Shown here: positions 14,301 through 19,865 of the stretch, in pieces
Layout of the letters: each line of letters begins with the position of its first letter
How positions within the stretch are numbered: position 1 is the stretch's first letter
Assembly (NCBI GenBank): GCA_036524675.1
Contig: DATDBU010000153.1
Span: 1 to 19,865 of the forward strand
Direction of reading: 5' to 3'
From: DATDAW01 sp036524675
GTDB taxonomy: Bacteria > Verrucomicrobiota > Verrucomicrobiia > Chthoniobacterales > DASVRZ01
Length of the DNA: 19,865 bases
Program-made: the position numbers and the translations under genes
The notes under the pieces: model-generated
Databases searched by the model: none
What the model was told of the DNA's origin: nothing
The model's input: the letters and a program-made list of their open reading frames with translations, nothing else

Positions 14301-16025
14301 GTCGCAACGCTCGATGACTCGCCGGAAAACCGGTTCGTGCTGCATCAGCTCGCGCCCCATGCCCCACCATTGAGGGCCTTGACCGCTCATCACAAAAGCG
14401 ATGCGGGGCGAGTGTTCGGGACGCGGGGTAAAAGAGGTGCGCACCTTTACGCTCTCCTGTTTGATCGCGAAGGCATCGAGCTCCTGGATCAGCTCAGGGA
14501 TGGAACGTATGACGAGGGTGAGACGGTGTGGATGGTGATTGCGCCGGGTGCCCAGCGTGTAGGTGAAATCCGGCAAAACGGGCGAATCGCCATTGAGGTC
14601 CGAGCGCTCGGTGAGCCACGCCGCCAGTTTCATCGCGCAGCCACGGAGCGCTTCCTCCGATCGGCCGGAGAGCACTACGGGCCATGCACGCTCGGGCCAC
14701 GCGTCCGCGTGTTTGGCCTGCGGAAGCACGGGTGGCTCGACGAGGATCACATGCGCATTCGCGCCGCCAAATCCGAAGGAATTCACGCCCGCCATACGCT
14801 CGCCATCCGTCTCCGGAAAGGGTTCGGACGCGGCCGGCACGCGGAGCTTCAGCTCCTCGAAGTCGATGTTCGGGTTCGGCGTATTGAAGTGAAGGCTTGG
14901 GGGGATGAGCTGGTGCTTCAGCACGAGTGCAGCCTTTACGAGGCCGGCGACGCCCGCGGCGGTTTCCAAGTGGCCCAGATTCGTTTTGCACGAACCGATG
15001 GGCAGTGGGTCTTCGGCAGGCCGATCCCTGCAAAGCGCCTCGGAGAGAGCGTGTGCTTCGATGGGGTCGCCAACGGCGGTGCCGGTGCCGTGCGCTTCCA
15101 CGAAACCAATCTGCGTCGGCGCGATACCAGCGGACTTGCAGGCATCCTGCACCAGGCGCGTCTGTGCCTCCGTGCTGGGAAGCGAAATACCATTGGTGTG
15201 CCCGTCTTGATTGATCGAGGTGCCGACAATGACTCCGTGAATCGGGTCGCCGTCCTGGATCGCTTGGGAAAGTCGCTTTAGCAGCACCATTCCTGCGCCT
15301 TCTCCGCGCACAAAGCCGCTCGCCGATGCGTCAAAAGCCGCACAGCGCCCCTCGGGCGAGAGCATCGAGGCTTGCGAAAAACCGATGAATCCGCCGGGGG
15401 TAATCATCACCGTCACGCCCCCCGCCAATGCGACTTCGCCTCGACCGGCGCGAATGTGTTCGCAGGCCATGTGCACCGCCGTGAGCGCGGAGGAACAGGC
15501 CGTGTCCACTGCCACGCTGGGCCCGCGGAGATTGAGGCAATAAGAGATGCGATTCGCGGCGATGCTGTGGGCGCTGCCGGTGGCCGTGTGGGGAGTGATT
15601 CCAAAATGATCAAAAGCCGTGCTCTGAATGCCTTGATAGTCGTTATGAGAGACGCCGACGAACACTCCGATGTCAGTCCCGTTTCCGAAGTCCAACACCA
15701 AGCCCGCATCTTCAATCGCCTCCCACGCTGTCTCCAAAACCAATCGGTGCTGGGGATCGACATAGGGCGCCTCCCGGGGCGATATCCCGAAAAATTGCGG
15801 ATCGAACTGGTCGATTTGATCCAGGAATCCGCCACGTTTTGCGAATGTCTTCCCCGCAATTCCCGGATCCGGGTCATAATACCGCCGCTCATTCCACCGG
15901 TCTGATGGCACCTCGGTGATGGCATCGCGGCCATCGACGAGCAGCTTCCAGAAAGAATCGGTGTCATTCACTCCGCCAGGAAAGCGGCAGCCGATTCCGA
16001 TGATGGCGATTCGGTCTTTTTGCAT
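8346..16025 (-). CDS. Single-module highly reducing type I polyketide synthase
   Basis: The product is 2559 residues. Ketosynthase (about 1-430): Cys177 in DTACSSA, His312 in EAHGTGT, His352 in TNLGHLE. Acyltransferase (540-860): Ser634 in GHSVSE; HPFH at 735-738 resembles the malonyl-type HAFH motif. Dehydratase (905-1175): His933 and the DGALQ motif at 1097-1101. C-methyltransferase (about 1270-1560): SAM motif LEVGAGTGG at 1400-1408. A degenerate structural KR half (about 1600-1790). Enoylreductase (1815-2130): HAGAGGVGMA at 1951-1960. Ketoreductase (2150-2390): TGAFGGFG, Lys2262, Ser2286, Tyr2299, Asn2303, with an IDD motif (2242-2244) suggesting the B type. ACP: Ser2462 in GLDSL. All active sites are present. 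There is no docking helix before the KS and no thioesterase. This is the layout of iterative reducing synthases such as fungal LovF-type enzymes, so iteration and a reduced, possibly alpha-methylated acyl product are inferred. The tail carries the LSDEDVDRLL motif often seen at PKS ends. A 4'-phosphopantetheinyl transferase is needed but not present here. Confidence 0.95.
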   Translation of the reverse strand: MQKDRIAIIGIGCRFPGGVNDTDSFWKLLVDGRDAITEVPSDRWNERRYYDPDPGIAGKTFAKRGGFLDQIDQFDPQFFGISPREAPYVDPQHRLVLETAWEAIEDAGLVLDFGNGTDIGVFVGVSHNDYQGIQSTAFDHFGITPHTATGSAHSIAANRISYCLNLRGPSVAVDTACSSALTAVHMACEHIRAGRGEVALAGGVTVMITPGGFIGFSQASMLSPEGRCAAFDASASGFVRGEGAGMVLLKRLSQAIQDGDPIHGVIVGTSINQDGHTNGISLPSTEAQTRLVQDACKSAGIAPTQIGFVEAHGTGTAVGDPIEAHALSEALCRDRPAEDPLPIGSCKTNLGHLETAAGVAGLVKAALVLKHQLIPPSLHFNTPNPNIDFEELKLRVPAASEPFPETDGERMAGVNSFGFGGANAHVILVEPPVLPQAKHADAWPERAWPVVLSGRSEEALRGCAMKLAAWLTERSDLNGDSPVLPDFTYTLGTRRNHHPHRLTLVIRSIPELIQELDAFAIKQESVKVRTSFTPRPEHSPRIAFVMSGQGPQWWGMGRELMQHEPVFRRVIERCDAAMRGYTLFSLLDELGRSEETSQLHRTEIAQPAIFAMQVALAELWKSWGVQPAAVVGHSVSEIAAACVAGVFSLEEGARIVGLRAQFMDGCARGEGTMLAVGLGEEEARALIARHDRTVRIAAFNSPRSLTLAGSRLSLEAMLAELEPQGVFARPVRVDHPFHHPLMEPAAEALEEALTDLKLQADTVPFFSTVTGGRCQGETCDAAHWGNGVRHPVQFASAVNALADFGVDIWLELGAHPALAHSIQECLAVHDHSKATVISSARREREHESMLEASMDLHRAGVALDFKAMTPSRRLLSLPAYAWDRSRWWNEAPDWREGRLAPGGRGLLDVRLPRATPTWTARLDSRHMAFLNDHKVESHVIFPAAAFVEMVLEAGVQIFEGRPFVIEDFEIRKPLILPDPASGIHIEISYDPSERSFAVQSRFEQGAAWSLHVVGSMRGERTESAFASSAFETPPDLESVEIGDFYRYMSDLGLRYGEEFRPIRELAAGAGRSAGKVTLSKTIAARAGDYPCHPVIFDGALQTFSAGAATIEDRRVRMKLPVRFARILFLRSPGASACIRAEVLQCNDEFTEGRIGLYDEAGKPCMLVDGFRAISVANVRRGGSGSTRDVLYHVDWERTPVAAQPTPQPPPLSHLHAAAHRALDAVIATRSRTGLEAAIAAVDELTAAQLAHGLREMGVQTSALFTADTLRVAEPMRPVFERLTAKLATRGLLEKDTGGYRPTAIFPSTADSTGEALRDFIERHPGHLPEALLVAGNCAELGPILRGEKDAVQVLFTGAGAELLDQFYGDGLLTSHWLAAITAAVQEGARALPEGRGLRILEVGAGTGGLSAQVLPGLERGLHSYTFTDVSAAFFSGAMQKLAAFPEVETKIFDLEKPGTDQDLEAGSFDFIIGTNVLHAVSDVRAALRHLHELLAPGGSLVFMDLATPQLWTEAVFGLTSGWWRFSDRELRPEHPLLGRAQWEALLREAGFSEAASLPGLVGPYGEGQIGLLARKSSEQGGATFLSPSDDSATGISPLSGSWLVFADSSDLGDQIATRLREAGARCRVARRGNAFTSDDTDSFTLRAEMPDDWQRLFESWTGDAPPERLVYLWNLDVRAAEEDASMGTDALLHLAQTLGATRPAAKLRIDFVTRGVQPVGREMAATAVEQAPALGLMRVILNEYPNFACHGIDLPPQKSDGDNGLLWSELLQTDPEREVAFRGQARYVQRLDRGRPRIEQSLEPAVPLRIESRERGHLDTLRFAPFALPPCGPGEVIIDVKAGGMNFRDVLKALALYPGEAPDARIFGDEVGGIVTAVGSHVTHVKPGDRVFGLAVFGLATQTLARGGDVRTIPNGLSFEEAATIPVVFMTAWHALKNVARVRKGEHVLIHAGAGGVGMAAIQIAHHLGAEVIASAGSPAKRALLATLGVKHVIDSRRGDFAEIVMELTARRGVDVVLNALAGEAIPMGLSCLAEFGRFIEIGKRDIYQNSRIPLWPLRRNASFHVVAMDAVFVGDEALTREMLGEITGLIEHGELHPLPFRAFPASRVDAAFRLMASGRHIGKVVVSFPEPFVPRRGEPLAPDFAIKPDGCYLITGAFGGFGKVLANWLVERGARHLVFASRSAASTPEAETFVQKLRDRGAEVKVERTDVGSSEDVLRLIGGIRSGDQPLRGVFHLAMVIDDAPLSALTSERMRAVMSPKALGAWRLHKATCDLALDCFVMFSSVSSIFGNPAQGNYCAANAFLDSLAHHRHTLGLPALAINWGVLGGEGYVARNERVAEFLAKQGTSELSPSEVISILESSLCAGTAQVAAIRVDWAKWRQFFRGMQENPLFERIFASIEGQESSGPTGDWRNRIESAAPEEKETVIAQAVREVVGSVLRVKADTLRDDQALTDLGLDSLMGVEIESSLEAATGIALPPTSLMRARTIGQISALIASHLTGAAPVPPAPSAVPRTEPAPAAEVDLDALSDEDVDRLLGEVAIAPDVAPARPGGPAA

Positions 16026-16193
16026 AAGGGGGCGCAGCCGGAAAAAATTTGGCGCTCAGTAAGGCAGTCAGATTTTTGTAAGTCAAGAGTTGCCACGCTT
16101 TAATCGCTTTAATGCGGACCTTGCGTTTCTTTCCAGCCATCGGCACTCAGCGACCCCTTCTTCGGCGCGGCTGGGGTAGAAAAGGAGCCCGAG

Positions 16194-16592
16194 TCACTTC
16201 GAAGCTGGCGCCACGACGACGATCTCCAAATCGCTCGATAGCTTCCGAAGATTCTGGGCGATGGAGGGGAAATCGCCAGTGCCGATGCGAGCCAGATCTC
16301 CGGATCGCGTGATTCGGGGCCCGTTCTCGGGTTTTGCACGAATGGAGATTGGCCATTCCGTAAAGAGTTTAATATGCGGGACTTATGAGCAATCTGAAAC
16401 GGCCAGAAACGCGTCTGCGCAACCGTCGTCATGGAAAATATCCCGGAGCAGACGTGGTTCGTTCGCAAGTTTTGCTGGGGATGGTTCCACGTAAAAACCA
16501 TCCAGAAAATCGCGCCACGCAAAACTAAAGGAATCCCTATCCACGTTTTCCTTCAGCCGCGCGTTCCAGACTTGAATCCGACTCGCAATCAT
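16194..16592 (-). pseudogene. Broken ORF, possible toxin-antitoxin or nucleotidyltransferase partner
   Basis: From the ATG at 16592 the frame reads 69 residues, including NVDRDSFSFAWRDFLDGFY, to an in-frame TAA at 16383-16385. It then continues in the same frame for 63 more codons with protein-like composition (FTEWPISIRAKPENGPRI, later LRKLSSDLEIVVVAPASK) to a TGA at 16194. The first part resembles, from memory, the N-terminus of small proteins that sit next to nucleotidyltransferase-like genes; I cannot confirm that here. Either a nonsense mutation has split one gene, or a deletion has fused the start of one gene to the end of another. A normal 69-residue protein is possible if the remainder is unrelated. 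It is divergent from hsdR and on the same strand as the PKS, ending 168 bp before the PKS start. Confidence 0.5.
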
Positions 16593-16737
16593 GGCTGAAA
16601 ATCCTTACTTCGCCCGAGACCCGCAATGATTTCCTCTTCCATTTAACTCGCTGTGACATAAAAGCCTTGAATGACGCGCATGGACGTTCCTCTGGAATTG
16701 CGGTTCCCGGTGGTGGTGTTTCAGCAGCCCTGCATCA
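16593..16737. other. Divergent intergenic region upstream of hsdR
   Basis: These 145 bp separate the broken minus-strand ORF from hsdR and should contain the hsdR promoter. I could not identify a convincing -35/-10 pair or a Shine-Dalgarno sequence before the hsdR ATG. A 30-codon frame (ATG at 16680) overlaps the hsdR start but has no independent support. Confidence 0.4.
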
Positions 16738-19557
16738 ATGACTCCCGAAGAAAAAGCCCGTCAGCAGATTGACACGCAACTGGTTGCGTGCGGCTGGTTT
16801 GTGCAGGATTATAAACAATTCAACCCTTCCGCCGGGCGCGGCATTGCGCTTCGCGAAGCCCCCCTCAAGTCCGGCACTTGCGACTATCTCCTGCTCGTGG
16901 ACCGCAAAGCTGTCGGCGTGGTCGAGGCCAAGAAGGAAGGCACACTCCTCTCGGGTGTTGCGGAACAGTCCGGTTATTACGCGGAGAACCTGCCGGACTT
17001 CATCCAGTCCATGGCACCCGGTTCACTGTCCTTTCTTTACGAATCGACCGGTGTGGAAACTTTTTTCCGCGACGAACGTGACCCGCATCCTCGCTCCCGC
17101 CGGATCTTCGCTTTTCATCGTCCAGAGACTCTTGCCGAATGGGCAGGCCAACCCGATACGCTGCGCCGCCGCCTCGCGCAGATGCCCTTCGCGCATCCGC
17201 TCACGGCCCAAAACCTCCGTGCCTGCCAGACCGAAGGCATTGCGAATCTCGAAGAATCCTTTACCGGCGCGCGTCCTCGCGCCCTCATCCAGATGGCTAC
17301 CGGCGCGGGCAAAACCTACACCGCGTGCAGCTTCACCTACCGGCTCATCAAACACGCCGGGGCCAAACGCGTCCTCTTTCTCGTGGACCGCGCCAATCTC
17401 GGACGGCAAGCCACCGCTGAGTTTCAGCAATTCGTCACACCGGATACCGGGCGCAAATTCACCGAGCTTTACAACGTCCAGCATCTCACCTCGAACGCGT
17501 TCGATCCCGTCTGCCGTGTCACCATTTGCACCATCCAGCGCCTTTACTCGATGCTGCGCGGCGAAGAATTGCCGGAAGACGCCGAGGAAATGTCCACTTA
17601 CGAAATCGGCGCCGTCGATGGCAGACCGAAGGAAGTCGCCTACAATCCCGCCATTCCCATCGAGACGTTGGGTTTCGTCGTCACCGACGAATGCCATCGC
17701 TCCATCTACAACCTCTGGCGGCAGGTGCTCGAATACTTCGACGCCTTTCTCATCGGTCTCACCGCCACGCCGTCAAAGCAGACCATCGGCTTCTTCAACC
17801 ACAACCTCGTGATGGAATACAATCACGAGCGCGCCGTCGCCGATGGAGTCAACGTCGGCTACGAAGTTTATCGCGTCAGAACGCAGGTCACCGATCAGGG
17901 CGGCAAGGTGGAAAGAGGTTTCTACGTGGACAGGCGCAACAAACTCGACCGCTCCAAACGCTGGGAACAACTCGACGAGGACCTCACCTACGCCGCGCGG
18001 AAACTGGATCGCTCCGTCGTCGTCCCGTCGCAAATCCGCACGGTGTTGCAAGCGTTCAAGGATGCGCTCTTCGCCGAACTGTTTCCCGGACGCACGCTCG
18101 TGCCCAAGACGCTCATCTTTGCAAAGGACGATTCCCATGCTGAGGACATCGTCCATATCTGCCGCGAAGTGTTCGGACGCGGCAACGACTTCGCGAAGAA
18201 GATCACCTACAAAACTTACAATCCCGAAACGAAGCGTTACGAAAAATCTGAAACGCTCATCCAGGAACTCCGCACGTCGCCACAGCTCCGCATCGCCGTC
18301 ACCGTGGACATGATTGCCACCGGCACGGACATCAAGCCGCTCGAATGCCTCCTCTTTCTGCGCGACGTCCGCAGCCGCGTCTATTTCGAGCAGATGAAAG
18401 GCCGTGGCACGCGCGTTCTCACGCCCACCGATTTGCAGGCCGTGAGCGGTGAGGATGCACGGGCCAAAACCCACTTCGTCATCGTGGATGCCGTGGGCGT
18501 GTGCGAAAGCGACAAAACGGATTCTCGCCCGCTGGAAAAACTGCCCGCCGTCAAGTTCGACAAACTCCTGCTCGGCGTCGCCCTCGGCAAACGCGACGAA
18601 GACACACTCACGACGCTGGCCGGACGGCTCGCCCGCCTGGATCGCGAACTCGATTCCGCGCAGCGCAAACAAGTCGCGGAAATCGCCGGAGGCAAAACCG
18701 TCGCGCAAATGTCCGCCACGCTCCTGCGCGCGATTGACCCGGACATTATTGCCGAGAAAGCCACCGGCAAACCCGGCGCATCGCCAGCTGAAGTCGCCCC
18801 GGAGCATTTCGCCGCCGCGCAGAGGCAACTGATCGACGAAGCCTGTGCCCCGTTCGACCAGCCCGCCTTGCGCGACACGCTCGTAAAGCTCAAGCAACAG
18901 AACGAGCAGACGATCGATACCGTCACCGCCGATGTCGTCACGCATCAGGGTTTTGACGCTGTTGCGAAAGAAAAGGCTGTGAATCTCCTGAAATCCTTCC
19001 GTGAATACATCGAGCAACACCGCGCCGAGATCACCGCGTTGCAAATTCTCTACAGCCGCCCTTACAAACAGCGCCTCACCGAACCGATGCTCAAGGAACT
19101 GGAAAAGAAACTGCGCGACAACCACGCCGCATGGACCGAAGACCGCATCTGGGATGCCTTCGCCGTCACCACGCCCGGCAAGGTCAAGGGCCGCTCACAG
19201 GCCGGACGTTTTGCCGACCTCGTCGCCCTCGTCCGCTTCGCGCTGGAACAACAGCCTGTGCTCGCGCCCTTCGCTGACTCGGTGAACGAACGCTTTGAAG
19301 CCTGGCTTCGGAGCAAGTCCGCGCCAGCGGCATCCGACCTTCATCCTTCTTCCTTCATCCCTCATCCTTTCACTGCGGAGCAGTTGACCTGGCTCAATCT
19401 CATCCGCGACCACATCGCCACCAGCCTGAGCATCGAGCCGGACGATTTCGACTATGCGCCGTTCAGCCAGCGCGGCGGCCTGGGCAAAGCCCACCAGTTG
19501 TTTGGCGAGACACTCCCGGCTTTGTTGGACGAACTGAACACCGTGCTTGCGGCGTGA
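16738..19557 (+). CDS. Type I restriction enzyme R subunit (HsdR)
   Basis: The product is 939 residues. The N-terminal nuclease domain carries Asp49 and VVEAKK (61-66), the PD-(D/E)XK pattern. The SF2 translocase motor follows: Walker A ATGAGKT (187-193), DECH box (317-320), TATP (342-345), motif V ATGTDIKPLE (527-536) and motif VI QMKGRGTR (552-559). The remainder is the helical C-terminal region that binds the methyltransferase core. HsdR is the ATP-dependent translocating and cutting subunit of a type I system and needs HsdM and HsdS for target recognition. Neither is in the window; they may lie further right. All catalytic motifs are intact. A run of 7-bp repeats encodes an odd HPSSFIPHPF segment near residues 869-878. 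The ATG at 16738 is the first codon that gives a normal family N-terminus (MTPEEKARQQID). Confidence 0.93.
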   Translation: MTPEEKARQQIDTQLVACGWFVQDYKQFNPSAGRGIALREAPLKSGTCDYLLLVDRKAVGVVEAKKEGTLLSGVAEQSGYYAENLPDFIQSMAPGSLSFLYESTGVETFFRDERDPHPRSRRIFAFHRPETLAEWAGQPDTLRRRLAQMPFAHPLTAQNLRACQTEGIANLEESFTGARPRALIQMATGAGKTYTACSFTYRLIKHAGAKRVLFLVDRANLGRQATAEFQQFVTPDTGRKFTELYNVQHLTSNAFDPVCRVTICTIQRLYSMLRGEELPEDAEEMSTYEIGAVDGRPKEVAYNPAIPIETLGFVVTDECHRSIYNLWRQVLEYFDAFLIGLTATPSKQTIGFFNHNLVMEYNHERAVADGVNVGYEVYRVRTQVTDQGGKVERGFYVDRRNKLDRSKRWEQLDEDLTYAARKLDRSVVVPSQIRTVLQAFKDALFAELFPGRTLVPKTLIFAKDDSHAEDIVHICREVFGRGNDFAKKITYKTYNPETKRYEKSETLIQELRTSPQLRIAVTVDMIATGTDIKPLECLLFLRDVRSRVYFEQMKGRGTRVLTPTDLQAVSGEDARAKTHFVIVDAVGVCESDKTDSRPLEKLPAVKFDKLLLGVALGKRDEDTLTTLAGRLARLDRELDSAQRKQVAEIAGGKTVAQMSATLLRAIDPDIIAEKATGKPGASPAEVAPEHFAAAQRQLIDEACAPFDQPALRDTLVKLKQQNEQTIDTVTADVVTHQGFDAVAKEKAVNLLKSFREYIEQHRAEITALQILYSRPYKQRLTEPMLKELEKKLRDNHAAWTEDRIWDAFAVTTPGKVKGRSQAGRFADLVALVRFALEQQPVLAPFADSVNERFEAWLRSKSAPAASDLHPSSFIPHPFTAEQLTWLNLIRDHIATSLSIEPDDFDYAPFSQRGGLGKAHQLFGETLPALLDELNTVLAA
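19340..19367 (+). repeat. 7-bp tandem repeats inside hsdR
   Basis: Four consecutive 7-mers, TTCATCC, TTCTTCC, TTCATCC and CTCATCC, lie in the coding sequence and keep the frame. They encode the His/Pro/Ser/Phe-rich segment of the C-terminal part of HsdR. A 7-bp unit changes frame unless copies are gained or lost in threes, so this could be a phase-variable tract or an inserted microrepeat. Confidence 0.75.
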
Positions 19558-19572
19558 TACAGACTGATTGCC

Positions 19573-19865
19573 ATGCAGATTCAGGAAGTCATCAAGACCA
19601 TCAACCAGATGCAGGCCGACGGCGTCATCGAGCGCTATGCCATCGGTGGCGCGGTGGGCGCGACTTTCTACCTCGAACCCGTCGCCACGCTCGACGTTGA
19701 CATCTTCATCACGTTCAAGACCGAAGCGGGCGGCCTGCTCATCAGCCCGCAGCCGATCTTTGATTACCTCAAGGCGCGAGGCGGCGTGATGGAAGGCGAA
19801 CACATTGTCCTCGCCGGCTGGCCGGTGCAATTTCTTCCGCCCAACACCCCGCTCGTCGCGGATGC
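19573..19865 (+). CDS. Nucleotidyltransferase-like protein, partial (5' end only)
   Basis: From the ATG at 19573 the frame is open for 97 codons to the window edge. It begins MQIQEVIKTINQMQADGV, followed by YAIGGAVGATFYLEPVATLDVD. The GG-(A)-x(n)-T-x-D-x-D pattern (IGGA at about residues 24-27, then LDVDIF) is the signature of minimal nucleotidyltransferases such as the AbiEii/DUF6036-type group. It starts 15 bp after the hsdR stop on the same strand, so it is probably co-transcribed. In that setting it may be an abortive-infection or toxin-antitoxin component carried with the restriction system. The fold assignment is moderately sure; the biological role is inferred. Other frames over this stretch, including a long antisense one, lack any motif. 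Confidence 0.7.
   Translation, partial: MQIQEVIKTINQMQADGVIERYAIGGAVGATFYLEPVATLDVDIFITFKTEAGGLLISPQPIFDYLKARGGVMEGEHIVLAGWPVQFLPPNTPLVAD

Noticed and set aside
16057..16086. Sigma-70 promoter upstream of the PKS
   Set aside because: A TTGACT hexamer is present on the minus strand (16086-16081), but no acceptable -10 sequence lies 16-18 nt downstream.
15964..16146. 60-codon basic peptide overlapping the PKS start
   Set aside because: The last third lies out of frame over the PKS N-terminus, and there is no ribosome-binding site. A leader peptide cannot be excluded but is unsupported.
16680..16772. 30-codon frame overlapping the hsdR start
   Set aside because: It is short, has no ribosome-binding site and no conservation evidence, and overlaps the hsdR N-terminus out of frame.
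17773..19125. 450-codon frame antisense to hsdR
   Set aside because: hsdR on the plus strand has every expected motif. The antisense frame is a by-product of GC-rich codon bias and shows no recognisable domain.

Overview
The window is GC-rich bacterial DNA. No rRNA, tRNA or taxonomic marker gene is present. The reading is an uncultured soil or environmental Gram-negative. The LolA-like periplasmic carrier implies an outer membrane. Several families of short dispersed repeats and the near absence of Shine-Dalgarno sequences would fit a verrucomicrobial genome, but that assignment is a weak inference.

The core, on the minus strand from 16025 down to 1787, looks like one biosynthesis-and-export cluster. 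In order of transcription it holds: a 2559-residue single-module, highly reducing type I polyketide synthase (KS-AT-DH-cMT-psiKR-ER-KR-ACP, no thioesterase); a free-standing NRPS-type condensation domain; a membrane fatty-acid desaturase; a MacB/LolD-type ABC ATPase; its FtsX/MacB-type permease; and a secreted LolA-like protein. The last five are tightly packed, with two ATGA stop/start overlaps and one 1-bp gap. The simplest model is that the PKS builds a reduced, possibly alpha-methylated acyl chain. The condensation enzyme then transfers it from the ACP to an amine or alcohol, the desaturase adds a double bond, and the ABC/LolA-like pair moves the lipid from the inner membrane toward the outer membrane.

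Between the PKS and the condensation gene (6770-8345) lies a 1.6-kb patch of mobile DNA. A complete IS200/IS605-type Y1 transposase is framed by two nested sets of inverted palindromes. Solo copies of the same ends lie on both sides. There is also a five-unit array of about 67 bp, a degenerate remnant of a second transposase start, and an outermost copy that supplies the PKS stop codon.

Downstream of the export genes (1-1786) are small hypothetical ORFs. They are interspersed with two clear copies, and one partial copy, of a roughly 130-bp dispersed element.

Upstream of the PKS the context changes to defence-type genes. A broken minus-strand ORF (16194-16592) is followed on the plus strand by a type I restriction subunit HsdR (16738-19557) and the start of a nucleotidyltransferase-like gene that runs off the window. 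No HsdM or HsdS is visible.
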